Origin: Craterostigma plantagineum
Taxonomy: Eukaryota > Streptophyta > Magnoliopsida > Lamiales > Linderniaceae
Assembly (NCBI GenBank): GCA_027422505.1
Contig: JAPQWV010001054.1
Location: 1 to 64,000, forward strand
Length of the DNA: 64,000 nt
Direction of reading: 5' to 3'
This document shows positions 12,450 to 24,482 of the stretch, piece after piece. The translations under genes and the position numbers were made by a program. How positions within the stretch are numbered: the first letter of the stretch is position 1; the number at the start of each line of letters is the position of its first letter. A model generated the notes under the pieces. The model was not told the DNA's origin. It saw only the letters and a program-made list of their open reading frames with translations, and ran no database searches.

Positions 12450-13712
12450 CTGAAATACATATTCAAATCATTAGCTAGATTAAAATTTAGTCGAAATTCG
12501 AATTTATCAAACCATATTGATGTAGCTATTTATAACATGTTTGATAAAATTGTAGTGGAAATGTCAACGCACACATAGGTCATATAGAGTGAATTTTTGA
12601 AGAAATAATTTTATTCTCGACATATGCATGTAAGTTCAACAAAATTGGTCGAAAATTTTGCTACGTGTTAAAGTACTATTCAGTCCGTGTTTTTTATCGC
12701 TCGAGAAATGAAATTCTCAATTGAATATCCTAAATGTGATTTCGAATTGAATATTTGCAATCCAAAAATTTTTATTCGCTAATGACAGCTACAGTTGAAA
12801 AAGGTACTTAGAAAATTTCTAAGTGTTTGAACTGACATTGTGATACTGTAGCCGAGAAATTTTACGATCGAGAAAAATTCTCGTGTAAATTTACGATCGA
12901 GAAATTAGATTTCCATGTAAATTTACGATCGAAAAATTTTTCGCGCGTGAATAAAATTTTTCCCTATGAAATTTATTGAGCGAGAAAGGTTTTCGATTTT
13001 AGAGGTTTTTCGCTGCGAAATTTACGATCGAGAAAATTGTCAACGAGAGACTAAGTCAACCATCGAGAAAATTTTCGATCGATCAAATTATCGCTGCGTG
13101 CTTTTACGATCGAGAAATTTTATCGTCGAAAAGTTAATTTTTCGCCGCTAAAATTTTCGACTGTGAGCAAAATTGAAATCGAAATTTTCGACAGTAAGTT
13201 TTGCGCTCGAAAAATGTAAATGGGATTGCATATTATTTATCTATTCAGTTCAGTAATCTTTCGCTCGCATAAAATCAATAATTAATTTCTCGATTGTACT
13301 TATGTTTCGATCAACGTTATTATGTTATCGACCAAATAGAAATTTAGCGATCCAAAATCTTTTACGATGCAAACAGTAAATCAATCAAATTGAAATTCAA
13401 TTGACACTGTTTGCGATCGAGAAAGTTCTTCGACGCCTTTAAACACTTGAAAAACCCAGTTTAGTCGAACTCAAATCAACCTTTAATAACGCAAGTAATC
13501 GAAACTATATGTTCCCAGAATGCTTAAAACTATCTTAAATGCAGTTTTAACCCAGATTATACACCTAGAATGCTCGTAAATACGCAAAATCTCATTCGAG
13601 TTTTCACATTCTGTACAATTGAAATTTTTACACATAATCAGGCGAAGATCACAGAATATAGATGCAAATCTATTTTTAATGCACAATAAACCATAAAGGA
13701 AGTCAAATATAC
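12450..13712 (-). other. Putative 5'-UTR intron of ORF3 (Copia-A), filled with CGATCG palindromes
   Basis: On the minus strand TTTTGAAG/GTATATTTG at 13,712 reads as a donor and ATTTCAG/ATGG at 12,450 as an acceptor, giving about 1,263 nt. The interval is AT-rich, has no ORF of interest, and repeats TTTACGATCGAGAAA and variants (for example 12,861, 12,889, 13,021, 13,103). The same arrangement occurs before ORF3 in Copia-B and Copia-C. Splicing is inferred, not shown. Confidence 0.5.
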
Positions 13713-16051
13713 CTTCAAAAGACGAAAATTAGGTGAAAAATAGAAAGATTTTGAAGTTTTTGACGTTCGTCTTTTGAGAGTAAAAGTTTTGTGCGAGAGA
13801 ATTTGACTGTTGAATTTTTCGATTGAGGGTTTTACGTGTATTTGGGAATTTTCGACTGCAAGAATTAAAAAAATTGGCTAATTAGACGTTTATTTGAAAT
13901 TCAAGGCCCATTATTGTTTGCGATCGAAAAATTTGCGATTGAGAAACTTGGTTCCTGTTTTGATTTTCGCTCGAGAAATTGAAGCGAAAATTGCCATTAG
14001 GTCCCAAGTCAATTTTCGATCGATAATTTGTGATCGGAAACTAAAAATTTAGCCCAGATTTTTCGATTGAAAAAAATCAACAACCTAAGTGTAAGTATCC
14101 AACCACGTAATTGATCCCCCTAGATATGAAAATAAATGCAATTAACTCCCTGAAATTTCGAATGATGACATCTGCCTCCAAAATCAGATTTCGCGAGTCA
14201 GCAAATCTTTTAGAGCAAAATGTGCGAGAATGATTGGAGTTAATTATGGAAGCAATACTGGTTTTAGTGACGCTCCCCCTTCATAAGAACAATTGGTTAA
14301 ATTCAAAAATCATAGAAAGATGTTAGCGATCAACAATTTAACCAACCAACAAGTTTTTTTGCCGAAAACTCCAAGTCTTGAAGAATTGTTGACCTCCACA
14401 TTGTTTCTACAACACTTAGAGGAAGATCATTAAAAATATTTGGAGCTTTTCAGACATAAGTTTGAAAATGCTCCCCCTCAAATAATGCACCAAGATTTGA
14501 GATACGCGAATTCAACACATTTAGCCTAGATACATATTCCCCTATACATGTAAATATCATTTTCGCCGAGGGTATGAGCAAAAACAGATAATCGCATTTA
14601 AACAAGTCAATGCATATGAAATATGAAATTTCATGTCAAAATATGCGAAAGTTTTTTTTGTTTTGTTTTTTTTTTGAAGAAAGGAAAAGAAAAACCATAT
14701 ATCTATATATATATATACTAATTTTTCTTATGCATATTAATATTTTTAATAGTATGAGGTCAGATTTTTTTGCTACGATCATTGTCACGCCTAAAATTTC
14801 ACAACTAGAAAAGATCACATGCCGTCAAGTCATGTCGTCGAACTCAAGAGTCCTAAGTTCAAAGAATGATCCATTTCGACAACTCTCACGTTAACTCTAG
14901 CACTCCATTATTTTTACTTTGGGATGATTATATTTATATCACTCTAGTCAACACAAGCAATCTTAAGTCAATTTACCTGTGATCGAGGCGTTTTTACTCA
15001 TTTCACCTTTGCGAAAGATCATCGATGTTGAATCATAGAGACTGTTAAAGGTTTTAATTTGGCTTGGACTAAGAAGGGAATGATAGTTTTTGGAGTTGTG
15101 GACTAAGGATCTTCTTCCTTTTCTTCGTCGTTCTCCTCCTTCTTGTCGTTTTTCTCTTATTGTTTATCTTTCTCGTCCTTTATCGATTTGAAGAAGTTCG
15201 CAGTTGTGGAATTCGAACCCAAGGCCGTGCTCCTCTTCTCGTTGTCTCGATACAAGACCAGATTATCGTTGGAGAAGTTCACTTCGTGGTGCTCCTCTTT
15301 CCAGCCGTTCTGACGAGTGTACGAGATTATCGACGGAGAAGTTCACAACATGATTTTGTGCGTTGATCATTCCTCGTGTGCATTTTCCAGCTTCTTATGT
15401 CATCTTTTTTTTTTCCTTTTCTCCCCCTCCTTTTCTCGATTGAATATCCCATCGAAGATTTAGTTTTTCGGTTGAAGGCTCAAAGGATTTTCAAGTGAAG
15501 AAAACGAAATGGGAGAAGGCTCAAAAGGATGACTAAAGGCTATATTAAAGGATGGAAATTTTCTATATGTAAGGCCAAGTGAGGAATTTCCTAAGTGCTC
15601 TAATCATTTTCCTAAGGATCTAACGAAAGGTGACTATGAAGTCAAGAATCACTAGTTAAGACAAGCAATTAATGTGTGACGCGCTCAAGAATAAATCAAT
15701 AGAAAGGAAAAATAACAGGCCAGAATCCTCACTTATATAAAGTGGCTTTGTGTCTAGTGCAGCAGACTAATTGAGCTTTAGACACAAGAATGCGACTTAG
15801 ACTGACAAAATTAAGCAAGTAATCAGTCGCATGCCAGGGAAACTAATTGTGACATAGATCGAGCATCCTAAAGATTTCTTCATTCCCCTATATTATATGT
15901 ATATGTATAGTTTATTATTATTATTATTATTTATTCATTTTATTTGTTATTTATTTTAGTAATTTTATTATCACGCAAGATAAGACAAATGAGCTTGGAA
16001 AACACATAGAATAGAGCATGTGATAGCACAGAAGATCAGGTAATGCACATA
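13713..16051 (-). other. Copia-A region between pol and the ORF3 intron: PPT-like boxes and short tandem repeats
   Basis: Noncoding. On the minus strand it carries polypurine-tract-like AGGGGGAG boxes: AGGGGGATC near 14,112-14,121, AGGGGGAGCG at 14,271-14,280, TGAGGGGGAG at 14,471-14,480 and GGAGGGGGAG at 15,421-15,430. The plus strand at 15,205-15,350 holds imperfect tandem units around AGATTATCG(T/A)(T/C)GGAGAAGTTCAC. Both features and most of the sequence are shared with Copia-B. 15,911-15,960 is a TTA-rich simple repeat. Confidence 0.65.
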
Positions 16052-17540
16052 TCACGGAAGATTCAACATGCCTAATTTTCCGACAAGGAATTGGAATCGT
16101 TTGTCATCCAATGCCTTGGTGAAAATGTTGGCTAGTTGACATTCCGTGTTCACAAAGTACATGTCAATGGTACCTTTTTCTACGAGATCTTTGATAAAGT
16201 GATATCTAATGTCAATGTGTTTCATGCGTGAATGGTGAACATGATTGCACGTAATTGTGATGGCACTTTGGCTATCACTATATATGGGTATTTTATTCAA
16301 ATTGTACTCATAATCACGAAATTGAGTCCGCATCCATTGCATCTGAGAGCAACAGCTGGCGGCTGCGACGTATTCAGCTTCAGCCGTCGAAGTTGAGACG
16401 CAATTTTGCTTTTGGATGACCAGCAGACTAGCTTTTTGCCTAGAAATTCAGCTCCACCGGAGGTGCTTTTCCCGTCCATTCGGAAACCTGCATAATCAGC
16501 GTCAGTGTAGCCAATAAGTTTGAAGTTCGTGCCTTTAGGATACCATAGTCCTAAGATAGTCGTTCCTTAAGGTAGCGAAGAATACGCTTCACCGCGAGCA
16601 TGTGTGATTCTTTGGGATCGGCTTGGAAGCGGGCACAAAGGCAAGTGGCAAACATGATATCCGGCCGACTAGAAGTGAGGTAGAGAGGTGATCCAATTAT
16701 GATGCGATAGAGTGTGATGTCGACTGATTTTCCGGTGGGATCGGCATCCAACTTGCAGCTTGTTGACATGGGAGTGCTGAGAGGCTTGCTCTGATCTTGA
16801 TGGAATCTTTTCAGGATGTTCTTGATATATTTTTTTGACTTATAAATATCCCATCATCAAGCTGCCTGACTTGAAGTCCTAGGAAATATTGCATCTCTCC
16901 CATGTGGTTCATTTCGAATTTACTCTTCATGAGATCTCCAAACTTCTTGCAAAGCCGTGGATTTGTTGAACTGAAAATGATTCGTCGACGTAAACTTGAA
17001 CGACCATCAGATCCTTGTCTTACCATTTGATGAAGAGGGTCGTATCGATTGTTCCTCGAATAAATCCAGACATTACGAGGAAGTCACTCAGGACATCATA
17101 CCAAGCACGTGGGGCTTGTTTTAGTCCGTAGAGAGCTTTATCTAATCGATAGACGTGATCGGGATGATCTTGATCAATGAAGCCGTCTGGCTGAGCGACA
17201 TAGACTTCTTTTTCAAGTACGCCCTTGAGAAAGACGGTTTTAACGTCCATTTGGTAGACCTTGAGGGCTTTATGAGCCGCGTAAGCCAATAAGAAACGAA
17301 TGGTTCAATTCGAGCAACAGGAGCATACTTCGTCATAGTTAATGCCTTCCTGTTGGTTGTATCCCTAGGCAACTAATCGTGCCTTGTTCCTGATCACTTC
17401 GCCATCTTCATTCTTTTTATTCTTAAATACCCATTTTGTTCCAATGATAGTTTTCCCATGCGGACGGGGTACTAATTTCCACACTTGAAGACATTCGAAT
17501 TGGTTGATTTCCTCTTGCATTGCAATAATCCAATCCGGGT
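16052..17540 (-). pseudogene. Copia-A reverse transcriptase and RNase H, several frameshifts
   Basis: Pieces in order: the RT N-terminus in broken frames (17,540-17,372), palm with [20 protein letters not shown] and [14 protein letters not shown] (17,289-17,020), LGLQVRQLDDGIFISQ (17,026-16,811), then SSRPDIMFATCLCARFQADP (16,769-16,551). RNase H follows with KSTSGGAEFLGKKLVCWSSK and IPIYSDSQSAITIT, ending in TKALDDKRFQFLVGKLGMLN (16,479-16,052). The catalytic VDD region near 16,985 is broken by a frameshift. At least four frame changes make this copy inactive. It is close in sequence to the Copia-B pol. Confidence 0.88.
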
Positions 17541-18538
17541 CTTATAGTGCGCGTCTGCTACCTTAGTGGGCTCATTTTGGCTTAAGAAACAGCCGAAAAG
17601 ACTGTTGATGTCGTGTCCTTACTCCGCTCGAAGGATCGCCAATTATCTGATCAACTGGGTGACCTCTAGTCCACTTGCGCTCATGTGGCAAAGCAGAAGA
17701 CGATGCATCAGCCAGTTGTGGATCTAGATTTCCAGTGATCTCTGATTGTTCATTAGTGTGAGGAAGTTCCAAATCTGCACTGGGAGGGAGCGACTCTGAT
17801 GATTCTTCCTCAACACTCATGGTAGATTCTTCATTGTTTTGTGGCAAATCTGAATCGGGTGAGGTAGTGATTGTTGAAGAACTTGGTACATCGGCCTCAT
17901 CGGGGGTATGATTGACGTGACTGGCGAATGTAGTGGCTCGAAGAGGGAATCCAAGTCTTCTAACACAAGTCTTAGAGCTTCATCTGGCGGTGATTGCTGA
18001 GTTGTTGCCATCTTCTGTCGGCTTTGTGCCAACACACTAGTGAATAAGAGTTCTGAGATGTTGTTTTCAGAAGCCAACGAGTTGAGCACGGGTCCTGAAC
18101 TATTTTGTTCAGCAGCCATTTCGTTCACTTCGTGAAAAGTGACGTTGTAGCTTTCCTTAATCGTGCGGGTGGACTTGATGTATACTCGCTACACTTTTGA
18201 TGTTGAAGAATAACCGATGAAAGTTGCTTCGAATGCTTTAGGGTCAAACTTCGCACGTTGCTCTCTGTCGTTCGCCACAAAGCACTTGCACCCGAAGACT
18301 TTAAAGAATGAGATGTTGGGTACTCATTTATTTACAATTTCGTACGGAGTTTTGTTGAAGCGTTTGTGAACCACCGTCCTATTTTGGGTAAAACAGGCAG
18401 TATTTACTGCTTCAGCCCAAAGAAAGTGTGGAAGGTCAGAATGGATCAGCATTGTACGAGCGGCTTCCACTAGAGTTCTGTTTTTCCTTTCAACGACCCC
18501 ATTTTGTTGAGGTGTTTTTGCGGCTGAGAATTGTTGAC
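17541..18538 (-). pseudogene. Copia-A integrase C-terminal part and integrase-RT linker
   Basis: 18,538-18,130 encodes, in broken frames, the end of the integrase core and its C-terminal domain, including the PQQNGVVERKNRTL-type block near 18,500 and the FKVFGCKCFV-type block near 18,290. 18,128-17,572 is a Ser/Glu/Pro-rich linker that leads into a GDPSSGVRTR-type block just before RT, as in other Copia polyproteins. Frameshifted and non-functional. Confidence 0.7.
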
Positions 18539-19402
18539 TTATTCAAGCTTCTGATAAAACTCACTGAGATATTGATTCTTGAACTCAGTGCCGTTGTCTG
18601 TTCGAATAACTTGAATAGTCTGTTGCAGCAGATTCTGAGTAGTGTTCACAAAGTTGATAATCAAGTCCCCTGTCTCATCTTTGGTTCGGAGGAACTTTGT
18701 CCAAGTGTAGCGAGAGAAGTCATCGACGATTACTAGCATGTACTTGCAACCACATATACTCTGTGTCTGCATTGGCCCACAGATGTCTATGTGGATTAGT
18801 TCCAATGGTCGAGAGGTAGACGCAATTTGCTTGACTTGATGAGATTCTCGCTTAATTTTTCCTAATTGACATGCCGAACAATGATGCTCCTTTTGTAGTA
18901 GTATGGTTGGAAGACCGTGAACCAACTTGTTCGTAGAAAGGCGTTGGAGAGCTTTCATATTTAGATGACACATTCGTTGATGCCATAAGCTGTTCCTCTG
19001 TAAAACAGTCTGAGGGATGAGGCATACAGCTGTCGAGGGCCGCACAGACGTCGGTTTGATCGTGTAAAGATTGGATTTCCGAAGTCCGAAGAGGAGTTTT
19101 GTGTCATGACTGTCCAAAATTCTGCAACGGTCAGCGTGGAAGACCACTTGAAATCCTTTATCACAGAACTGGCCTATGCTGAACAAGTTATGGTGGAGGC
19201 CTTCGACATAAGAGACATCTTTTATCGTCAGATTTTCCAAAATAATATCCCCACATCCAAGAATGGGAGTTGAGTCATTGTTTCCGAATCTGACTTTGCC
19301 GTTTGGTCGGTCTTTGTAGTTGCTCAGCAGCTCTGTATTTCCAGTCATGTGTGTGGAGCAACCGGAGTCGAGGTACCACACATGATGGATCTGCAAAGAC
19401 AA
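18539..19402 (-). pseudogene. Copia-A protease and integrase N-terminal half
   Basis: The 287-codon ORF opens with the aspartic protease DSGCSTHMTG, followed by the pre-integrase domain with the HHCC zinc site (WHQRMCHLN ... HHCSACQLGK) and the first catalytic Asp of integrase in HIDICGPMQ. The second Asp lies in RTDNGTEFKN. The frame is lost soon after this, before the catalytic Glu block. The same order and many identical words occur in Copia-C at 55,470. Confidence 0.88.
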
Positions 19403-19485
19403 GTTAGGGAGCTTTAGGTACCCACTTAAGCATGGGTCCTCTCAGATTAGCAGATATAGATTTAGGTTCGGATACGGTTCCTAAA

Positions 19486-21136
19486 TTATTTGGGAGTTTT
19501 AATCACCCATTTCACTTTCGGAGAAGTGGGTTTGGGTGTAGCCGCTTTAGGTGACTTGGCCTTTTCGGCTTTTGTCGTCCTAGGTGGAAATTTAGGAACC
19601 CATTTGGGTTGAACCTTGCAGGGAAGGTTAATTTCAACACGTACAAATGCTTTGGTAGGCTTGACCGAGGAAAAGATCTTTTCTTTTGATAATCTCCTAA
19701 GGTGCTTGGGGGACTCAATCTTCACGAGATACCTTAAGTGAGTACAGGCATGCACATCGCGATACGCTTTTTTATGGCTGTATCTTGTTTCCTACGGGTC
19801 TTCCTAGTGGCATTAGTTTCAGAGTGACTATTTTTAGCTTCAGATGTGGAGCCAATTTCGAAATTAGTGCTTCTAAAAATGGTAGGGTGTAGTGTACATG
19901 TAGAAGCAGTTATTTGAAGCGAAGAAATGACTCTTTTATTTCTACGAGTGTCATTTATTTGTATAGAAGGAGCAACATTCTTAGATATACTCGAATCTAC
20001 TAGCTCCTTCTTAATACTAGACACTCTCGCCTTCGGTTCTAGTGCTTGCCCTACGCTCCCTGTGGACATAGGTAAAATAGATTTAGTCTTAGCACTTTTA
20101 ACAGAATTAGCAATGCACTTTTGATCTTTCGAAGGTGATTTTTTGATTTTCACGCTTTGCATAGTAGCATGAGAGGTAGTTTGGGAGGGTGAGGAAGCTT
20201 TGAGATTTTCCATCTCTTTTAAGAACCTTTTCTTTTCAGCTTCGAAGTTCTCTCTTTCTTTATCTAATTTGGCTTGAGCTCGCTCTATCTGTTTTATTAT
20301 AGGAGGTTTGTAGAGAGATTATTTATAATGAAGGTCTTTGACTTCCTCGTAGTGTGTTTGAGATTCAAGTGGTTGAACTAAATCAGAGACAGGTGTTAAA
20401 GATGGTTTCATATTTTTGTCTCTTTCATTTAGTTCTGTGTAGTCAAAGGGGATTTTAGACCCATGTGAGGCTCTACTCTTAGACGAATCTAAAGTACATT
20501 GTTTTGTCGCTTCAGTGAAATTTCTAAGAGAGGTTACTCCTAACCCATGTTCTTAATATCATATATTTCTTTCTTCCGTAGAACACGTGGGTTAGTAAAA
20601 CATATGCCTTCTATTGGATTGTAGAATTTTGTATCATTGGGCTGGTTTAGAAATATCGTCTACTCAGAATGTCCCCTACTCGTAAGAATACCATCTAATT
20701 TATTAATTTTCGCATATAACTTCTTTCGTTCCTCACCTAGGAGAGCATAATTATTTTCTACTGTCAGTTTAACAGCTTGACAGGCATCAAGTTCTTTACT
20801 AAGCTCACCAACCTTCGCATTAGATATTTCTAATTGAGCCTCTAAGTTAGTAATCTTAGTGGTAGCTTCGGTTATCCTACAATTTAGGGTGGCTTTCTCA
20901 TTGAGATTCCTAACCAAGCAATTGTAGTTATTTGCTAGCCGATCTTTTAATTTTTTAATCTTTTCGCTATGCTGTCCTATTTGAGGTTCACTAGTCTCTC
21001 TAGAATGTAGGCTCTTAGTAAGTTCTTCTATTATAGCACTAGAGCTTCTAAGTTCTGATTCAAGACTATTTATCTTCTCATGAGACCTAGAAAGTTTATC
21101 CTCTACTTCCTTAATACTTTTCCGCTCACGTTTCAT
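19486..21136 (-). pseudogene. Copia-A gag C-terminal extension: coiled coil and basic region
   Basis: 21,136-20,660 encodes a Leu/Glu/Lys-rich coiled coil (EVEDKLSRSHEKINSLESEL and further heptads). After several broken frames, 20,213-19,734 and 19,755-19,486 encode a Lys/Ser/Thr-rich basic stretch with PKW repeats near its end. This long insert lies between the zinc knuckle and the protease, and Copia-C has the same layout. Its role is unknown; it may be a gag self-association and nucleic-acid-binding tail. Confidence 0.7.
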
Positions 21137-21139
21137 GTT

Positions 21140-21970
21140 AGCATATTATTTTTGACATGATTCTAACATGGTTAATAATGTGGAAGAAGACTCTACCTCT
21201 TGTGATGAGGTGGATGCGTTATCTTCGTCCTTCTGGTTGGATGCTTCGGCGTCGCTGTCATCGTCAAGACGTGCCATGAGGGCAAGATTCTCGTCTTCAG
21301 AGCTAGACGTGTTTTCGAGCCAATGGTCCTGCTCTTCTATGAGGGCTACTCCTGCTTCCTTCTGCTTCGTGAGTTGAAGCTTCTTGGAGTAGTAATTAGC
21401 ATCTCTTGTCTTGGGAAGAGTGCATTCTCTTGCAAAATGACCAGGCTTGCCACAGTTGAAGCACTTGTTGGGCTATTTCATATTCTTGACTTCGGAGCTC
21501 TCTTAGAGCTTGAGGTCCGAAGTTTGTTGGCCGAGGATGAGGACTTATTCTTGATGTATTTCTTGCTCATCATTTTTCCGATTAAGGCAACTGCTTCCCT
21601 CTTCCCTAGTCTTTCATGCTTAGCTCGATGTCTGATTCTGATTCTTCTTCTGACTCTGATGAGGAGGGAGGCCTAACGATCTTCTCTTTGCGAGGCTTTG
21701 GTCCATGTTTCTCCGAGACTAGAGCAACGGTGTTGTCAACCTGCTTGCCCTTCTGCTCTCTCTGAGTCGCAAACATCTTCCTCGTGGTGGGCGAGATTAT
21801 CGAAGACTGCATGAATATACAACTCCTCCATATCTTTGTTTTGTCTAAGTTGAGAGGATATCTTTTCCCAGTCCGAGGGCAGAGAGGATAGAAATCCGAT
21901 ATTTGTTTCCATGTTCGTCTTCAAGATTTCTATCTTCCTCATCTCGTTGAGAAGAGTGAGGATCTCTGAT
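21140..21970 (-). pseudogene. Copia-A gag core with zinc knuckle, 5' truncated
   Basis: The gag (UBN2-like) fragment 21,942-21,736 contains FLSSLPSDWEKISSQLRQNKD and AVFDNLAHHE. An acidic Ser-rich linker follows, then a CCHC zinc knuckle CFNCGKPGHFAREC encoded at about 21,463-21,422. Downstream is an acidic stretch. The N-terminal half of gag, leader and LTR are missing because a pararetrovirus fragment adjoins at about 21,970. Confidence 0.85.
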
Positions 21971-21974
21971 ATAC

Positions 21975-22396
21975 ATCGTATGGGCTATCTTCCGGCTTTG
22001 CTCAAAATATTATGAACGATATTTTCATTCCCTACAATAATTTTATTATCGTTTACATTGATGATATTTTAATCTTTTCTAAAGATATTGAAACTCATTT
22101 TAAACATCTTAATATTCTTAAGAAAATTGTTATTCAAAATGGATTATTTATATCTAGCCCAAAAATGGTTTTATTTCAAACTAAAATTAGATTTTTGGGT
22201 CATACCTTTGAAAAAGAAAATATTAATCCAATTAAGAGAAGTATTGAGTTTGCATCAAAATTTTCAGATCAATTTTAGATAAGACTCAGCTTCAAAGATT
22301 TTTTGGAAGTTTAGATTATATTTCTCCTTATTACAAAAATCTTGCTATTGATACATCTATTTTATACGATAGACTTAAGAAAATTCCTTGTCAATG
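21975..22396 (+). pseudogene. Endogenous pararetrovirus (Caulimoviridae-like) reverse-transcriptase fragment
   Basis: The fragment encodes part of an RT palm with a YIDD box (22,054-22,065) and the following connection region in two frames. The wording around the box and the short LGH block resemble caulimovirid RTs rather than Copia or Gypsy ones. It is a short broken piece, frameshifted near 22,270, with no start, no protease and no RNase H. It abuts Copia-A on the left and a Gypsy LTR fragment on the right. It is an old inactive copy. Confidence 0.7.
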
Positions 22397-22951
22397 GACC
22401 CCTGCGCTACTGACCCCTGGTGGGGAGTGGGGCCTCCCGAGCTACGAACCCCTGCGCGCGTGTTGCCTTTAGTACCTAAGCCTCGGGTCCTGATGTGATG
22501 TGATGAAATGAGATATGAGAAAATAGTCGAGCGTGGATTTTGTGAGATGTGTCGGGATGGGAGTCGATAAGAGCATTTGCATTCATGTATATTTTCATTT
22601 ACTGGGCAAAAGCTCAGGGTTTACGTGTGTAGGTACGAACGAGTTGGACGTTGAAAAAAAAAACGTCACGACTAGGCGGCTGATGGCGGTGACTCCATGG
22701 ACTTTTGAGGGCGGCGCAGTACATGGGACGCGACCTGTGAAACGAGTTTATGTTTCCTATTTTTAAATTTGGGCTTGGACTTCTTGGGCTTCAGCCCAAT
22801 GAATAAAAATGTGTTTGGGTTTGGATCTATGGATTTAGACATTGAACGTATTTGTATTATTAAGTTTTAAAAGTTTTTATTAAATGGGCTTTCCGTTGTT
22901 TTCGCTGAGTAAACCCACCTAAATACGTATTTGAGAAGTAGGGTCGTTACA
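22397..22951 (+). mobile_element. Gypsy LTR fragment (3' part), same family as the LTR at 61,081-63,826
   Basis: From about 22,550 to 22,951 the sequence closely follows 63,470-63,826, sharing GAGCATTTGCATTCATG, GGGCAAAAGCTCAGGGTT, GGCGGCTGATGGCGGTGACT and AAATACGTAT, and ending GTCGTTACA against GTTGTTACA. The left boundary, next to the viral fragment, is approximate. The 5' two-thirds of the LTR are missing. At 22,952 the sequence switches directly into Tat gag-pol. Confidence 0.8.
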
Positions 22952-23458
22952 GCAGGGCACCTTAAGGAGTTTATATACCGAGATCGAGGACCGGTCCCAC
23001 CGACACAGCCCCGGGAAAAGGAAGGCCCGGGACAAGACAAGGGAAAGCAGCCTTTGCTGGAACCTAATAGGCCTGGGCCCAGCCAACCAAGAGCACAAAT
23101 CCTCATCATAGTTGGGGGCTCGGATGGTGGAGACTCACACAGGGCACGGAAGTCGTATGCTCGGATGAGAGAGAAGGGAAAGGCCCTGACAGGAGACAGC
23201 CTAGTGGGACAAATGGAGACCACATGGAACATACAGTTCGGAGCGCAGGATGAGGGTGACGTTGTGCGGCCCCACAACGACGCTCTCGTAATCACCACGG
23301 ACATGGCCGGATACAACGTGTCGCGGGTATTCATAGACGGAGGCAGTTCAACGGATATAATGTTCTTGGACTGTTTCAAGCAGATGAAGTTAGGAACGGA
23401 GCTTAAGCCGGTGACTACCTCTTTATACGGATTCAGCGGAGCTGGCATACAACCTTAG
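22952..23458 (+). pseudogene. Tat gag C-terminus and protease
   Basis: The frame enters at AGHLKEFIYRD, a typical end-of-gag phrase for Tat elements, then a Pro/Gly/Lys-rich linker. The aspartic protease follows, with ALVITTDMAGYNVSR and the active-site block VFIDGGSSTDIMF near 23,330-23,370. The frame is lost at 23,458 and resumes in another frame just after, at GLGEDPRRVVRMVNF. The apparent start ATG at 22,931 lies inside the adjoining LTR and is not real. Confidence 0.8.
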
Positions 23459-23475
23459 GCCAAGTCACACTCCCA

Positions 23476-24482
23476 GTGGGGCTGGGTGAGGACCCCAGAC
23501 GGGTGGTACGAATGGTTAACTTCCTGGTGGTTGATGCGGTTTCTTCATACAATATCATATTGGGGCGTCCAGCTATTAACGGATTCAGGGCCGTGCCTTC
23601 GACGTACCACTTGAAGATCAAATTTCCGGTAGGCGATCGGGTGGGGGAGGTCTCAGGAGATCAGGTCAGCTCCCGCCGTTGTTACGCCAATGAAGTCAAG
23701 GTTGTGACGGGGGGAAAGGAAAAAGGTAGAGTCGAAGTTAGGCAAGCAAAACGTACGAAACTAGGAGAGGAGGATGGTGAAACTACGAGGCTGCAGCCCC
23801 AGCCCGATGAGGAACTAATGAAAGTGGAGCTTTACCCAGGAAAAGAGGGTTTCGCTACCCAGGTAGGGACAAAGATGGGTAAGGAGACAACGTCGCAGCT
23901 GGTCGAATGTCTCAGGCGGAACACTAATCTCTTTGCCTTCTCACTAGCAGACATGACCGCAGTAGATCCAGAGATAGCTATGCATCACCTGAACATACTC
24001 CAAGGGAGCCGCCCTGTGAAACAGAGACTCCGACGATTTGGAGTCGAGAGGGATCAAGACATCAAGGCTGAGGTTGGGAAACTGATCAAAGCAGGACACA
24101 TTAAAGAGATACAGTTCCCCACCTGGCTGGCTAACATTGTTATGGTCAAGAAGGGAAATGGCTCTTGGAGAATGTGTGTGGATTTTCAAGACCTCAACAA
24201 AGCTTGCCCTAAAGACCACCATCCTCTACCAAGGATAGATCAGCTGGTGGATTCAACATCTGGGCGCGAGATGTTAAGTATGATGGACGCTTATCAGGGG
24301 TACCATCAGATAAAGCTAAACCCGGACGATGTAGACAAGGTTTGCTTTGTCACGGCGGGAGGCACGTACGGGTACATCCGGATGCCCTTTGGGCTTCAAA
24401 ATGCAGGAGCTACCTATCAACGGGAGGTTGACACCATGTTCAAGAACCAGGTAGAGCGTAATATGGAGGTGTATGTGGATGC
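23476..24482 (+). pseudogene. Tat protease end and reverse transcriptase, frameshift at the active site
   Basis: The ORF continues the protease (YNIILGRPAINGFRAVPSTYH), then a linker, then RT with GSWRMCVDFQDLNKACPKD, YQGYHQIKLNPDD and YIRMPFGLQNAGATYQ. At the catalytic site (about 24,474) the frame reads YVDA and is lost; the next frame starts with MLVKS. A small indel has therefore hit the YVDD box itself. The copy cannot make an intact RT. Confidence 0.88.

Larger units (their letters stand above)
11558..21970 (-). mobile_element. Copia-A: degenerate Ty1/Copia retrotransposon with a third ORF, truncated at both ends
   Basis: Element order on the minus strand is gag with zinc knuckle (about 21,970-21,170), a long gag tail (21,136-19,486), protease-integrase (19,402-18,130), RT and RNase H (17,540-16,052), a long noncoding region, then ORF3 (12,449 down). 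This protease-integrase-RT-RNaseH order defines Copia. Many frameshifts and stops break gag-pol. No LTR is found at either end: the 5' end stops at a pararetrovirus fragment near 21,970, and ORF3 loses similarity to its relative in Copia-B at about 11,558. It is closely related to Copia-B, sharing the whole 3.6-3.7-kb region between pol and ORF3. Confidence 0.88.

Noticed and set aside
22533..22766. 77-codon plus-strand frame
   Set aside because: It lies in the Gypsy LTR fragment; the related LTR at 63,470-63,826 does not keep the frame.
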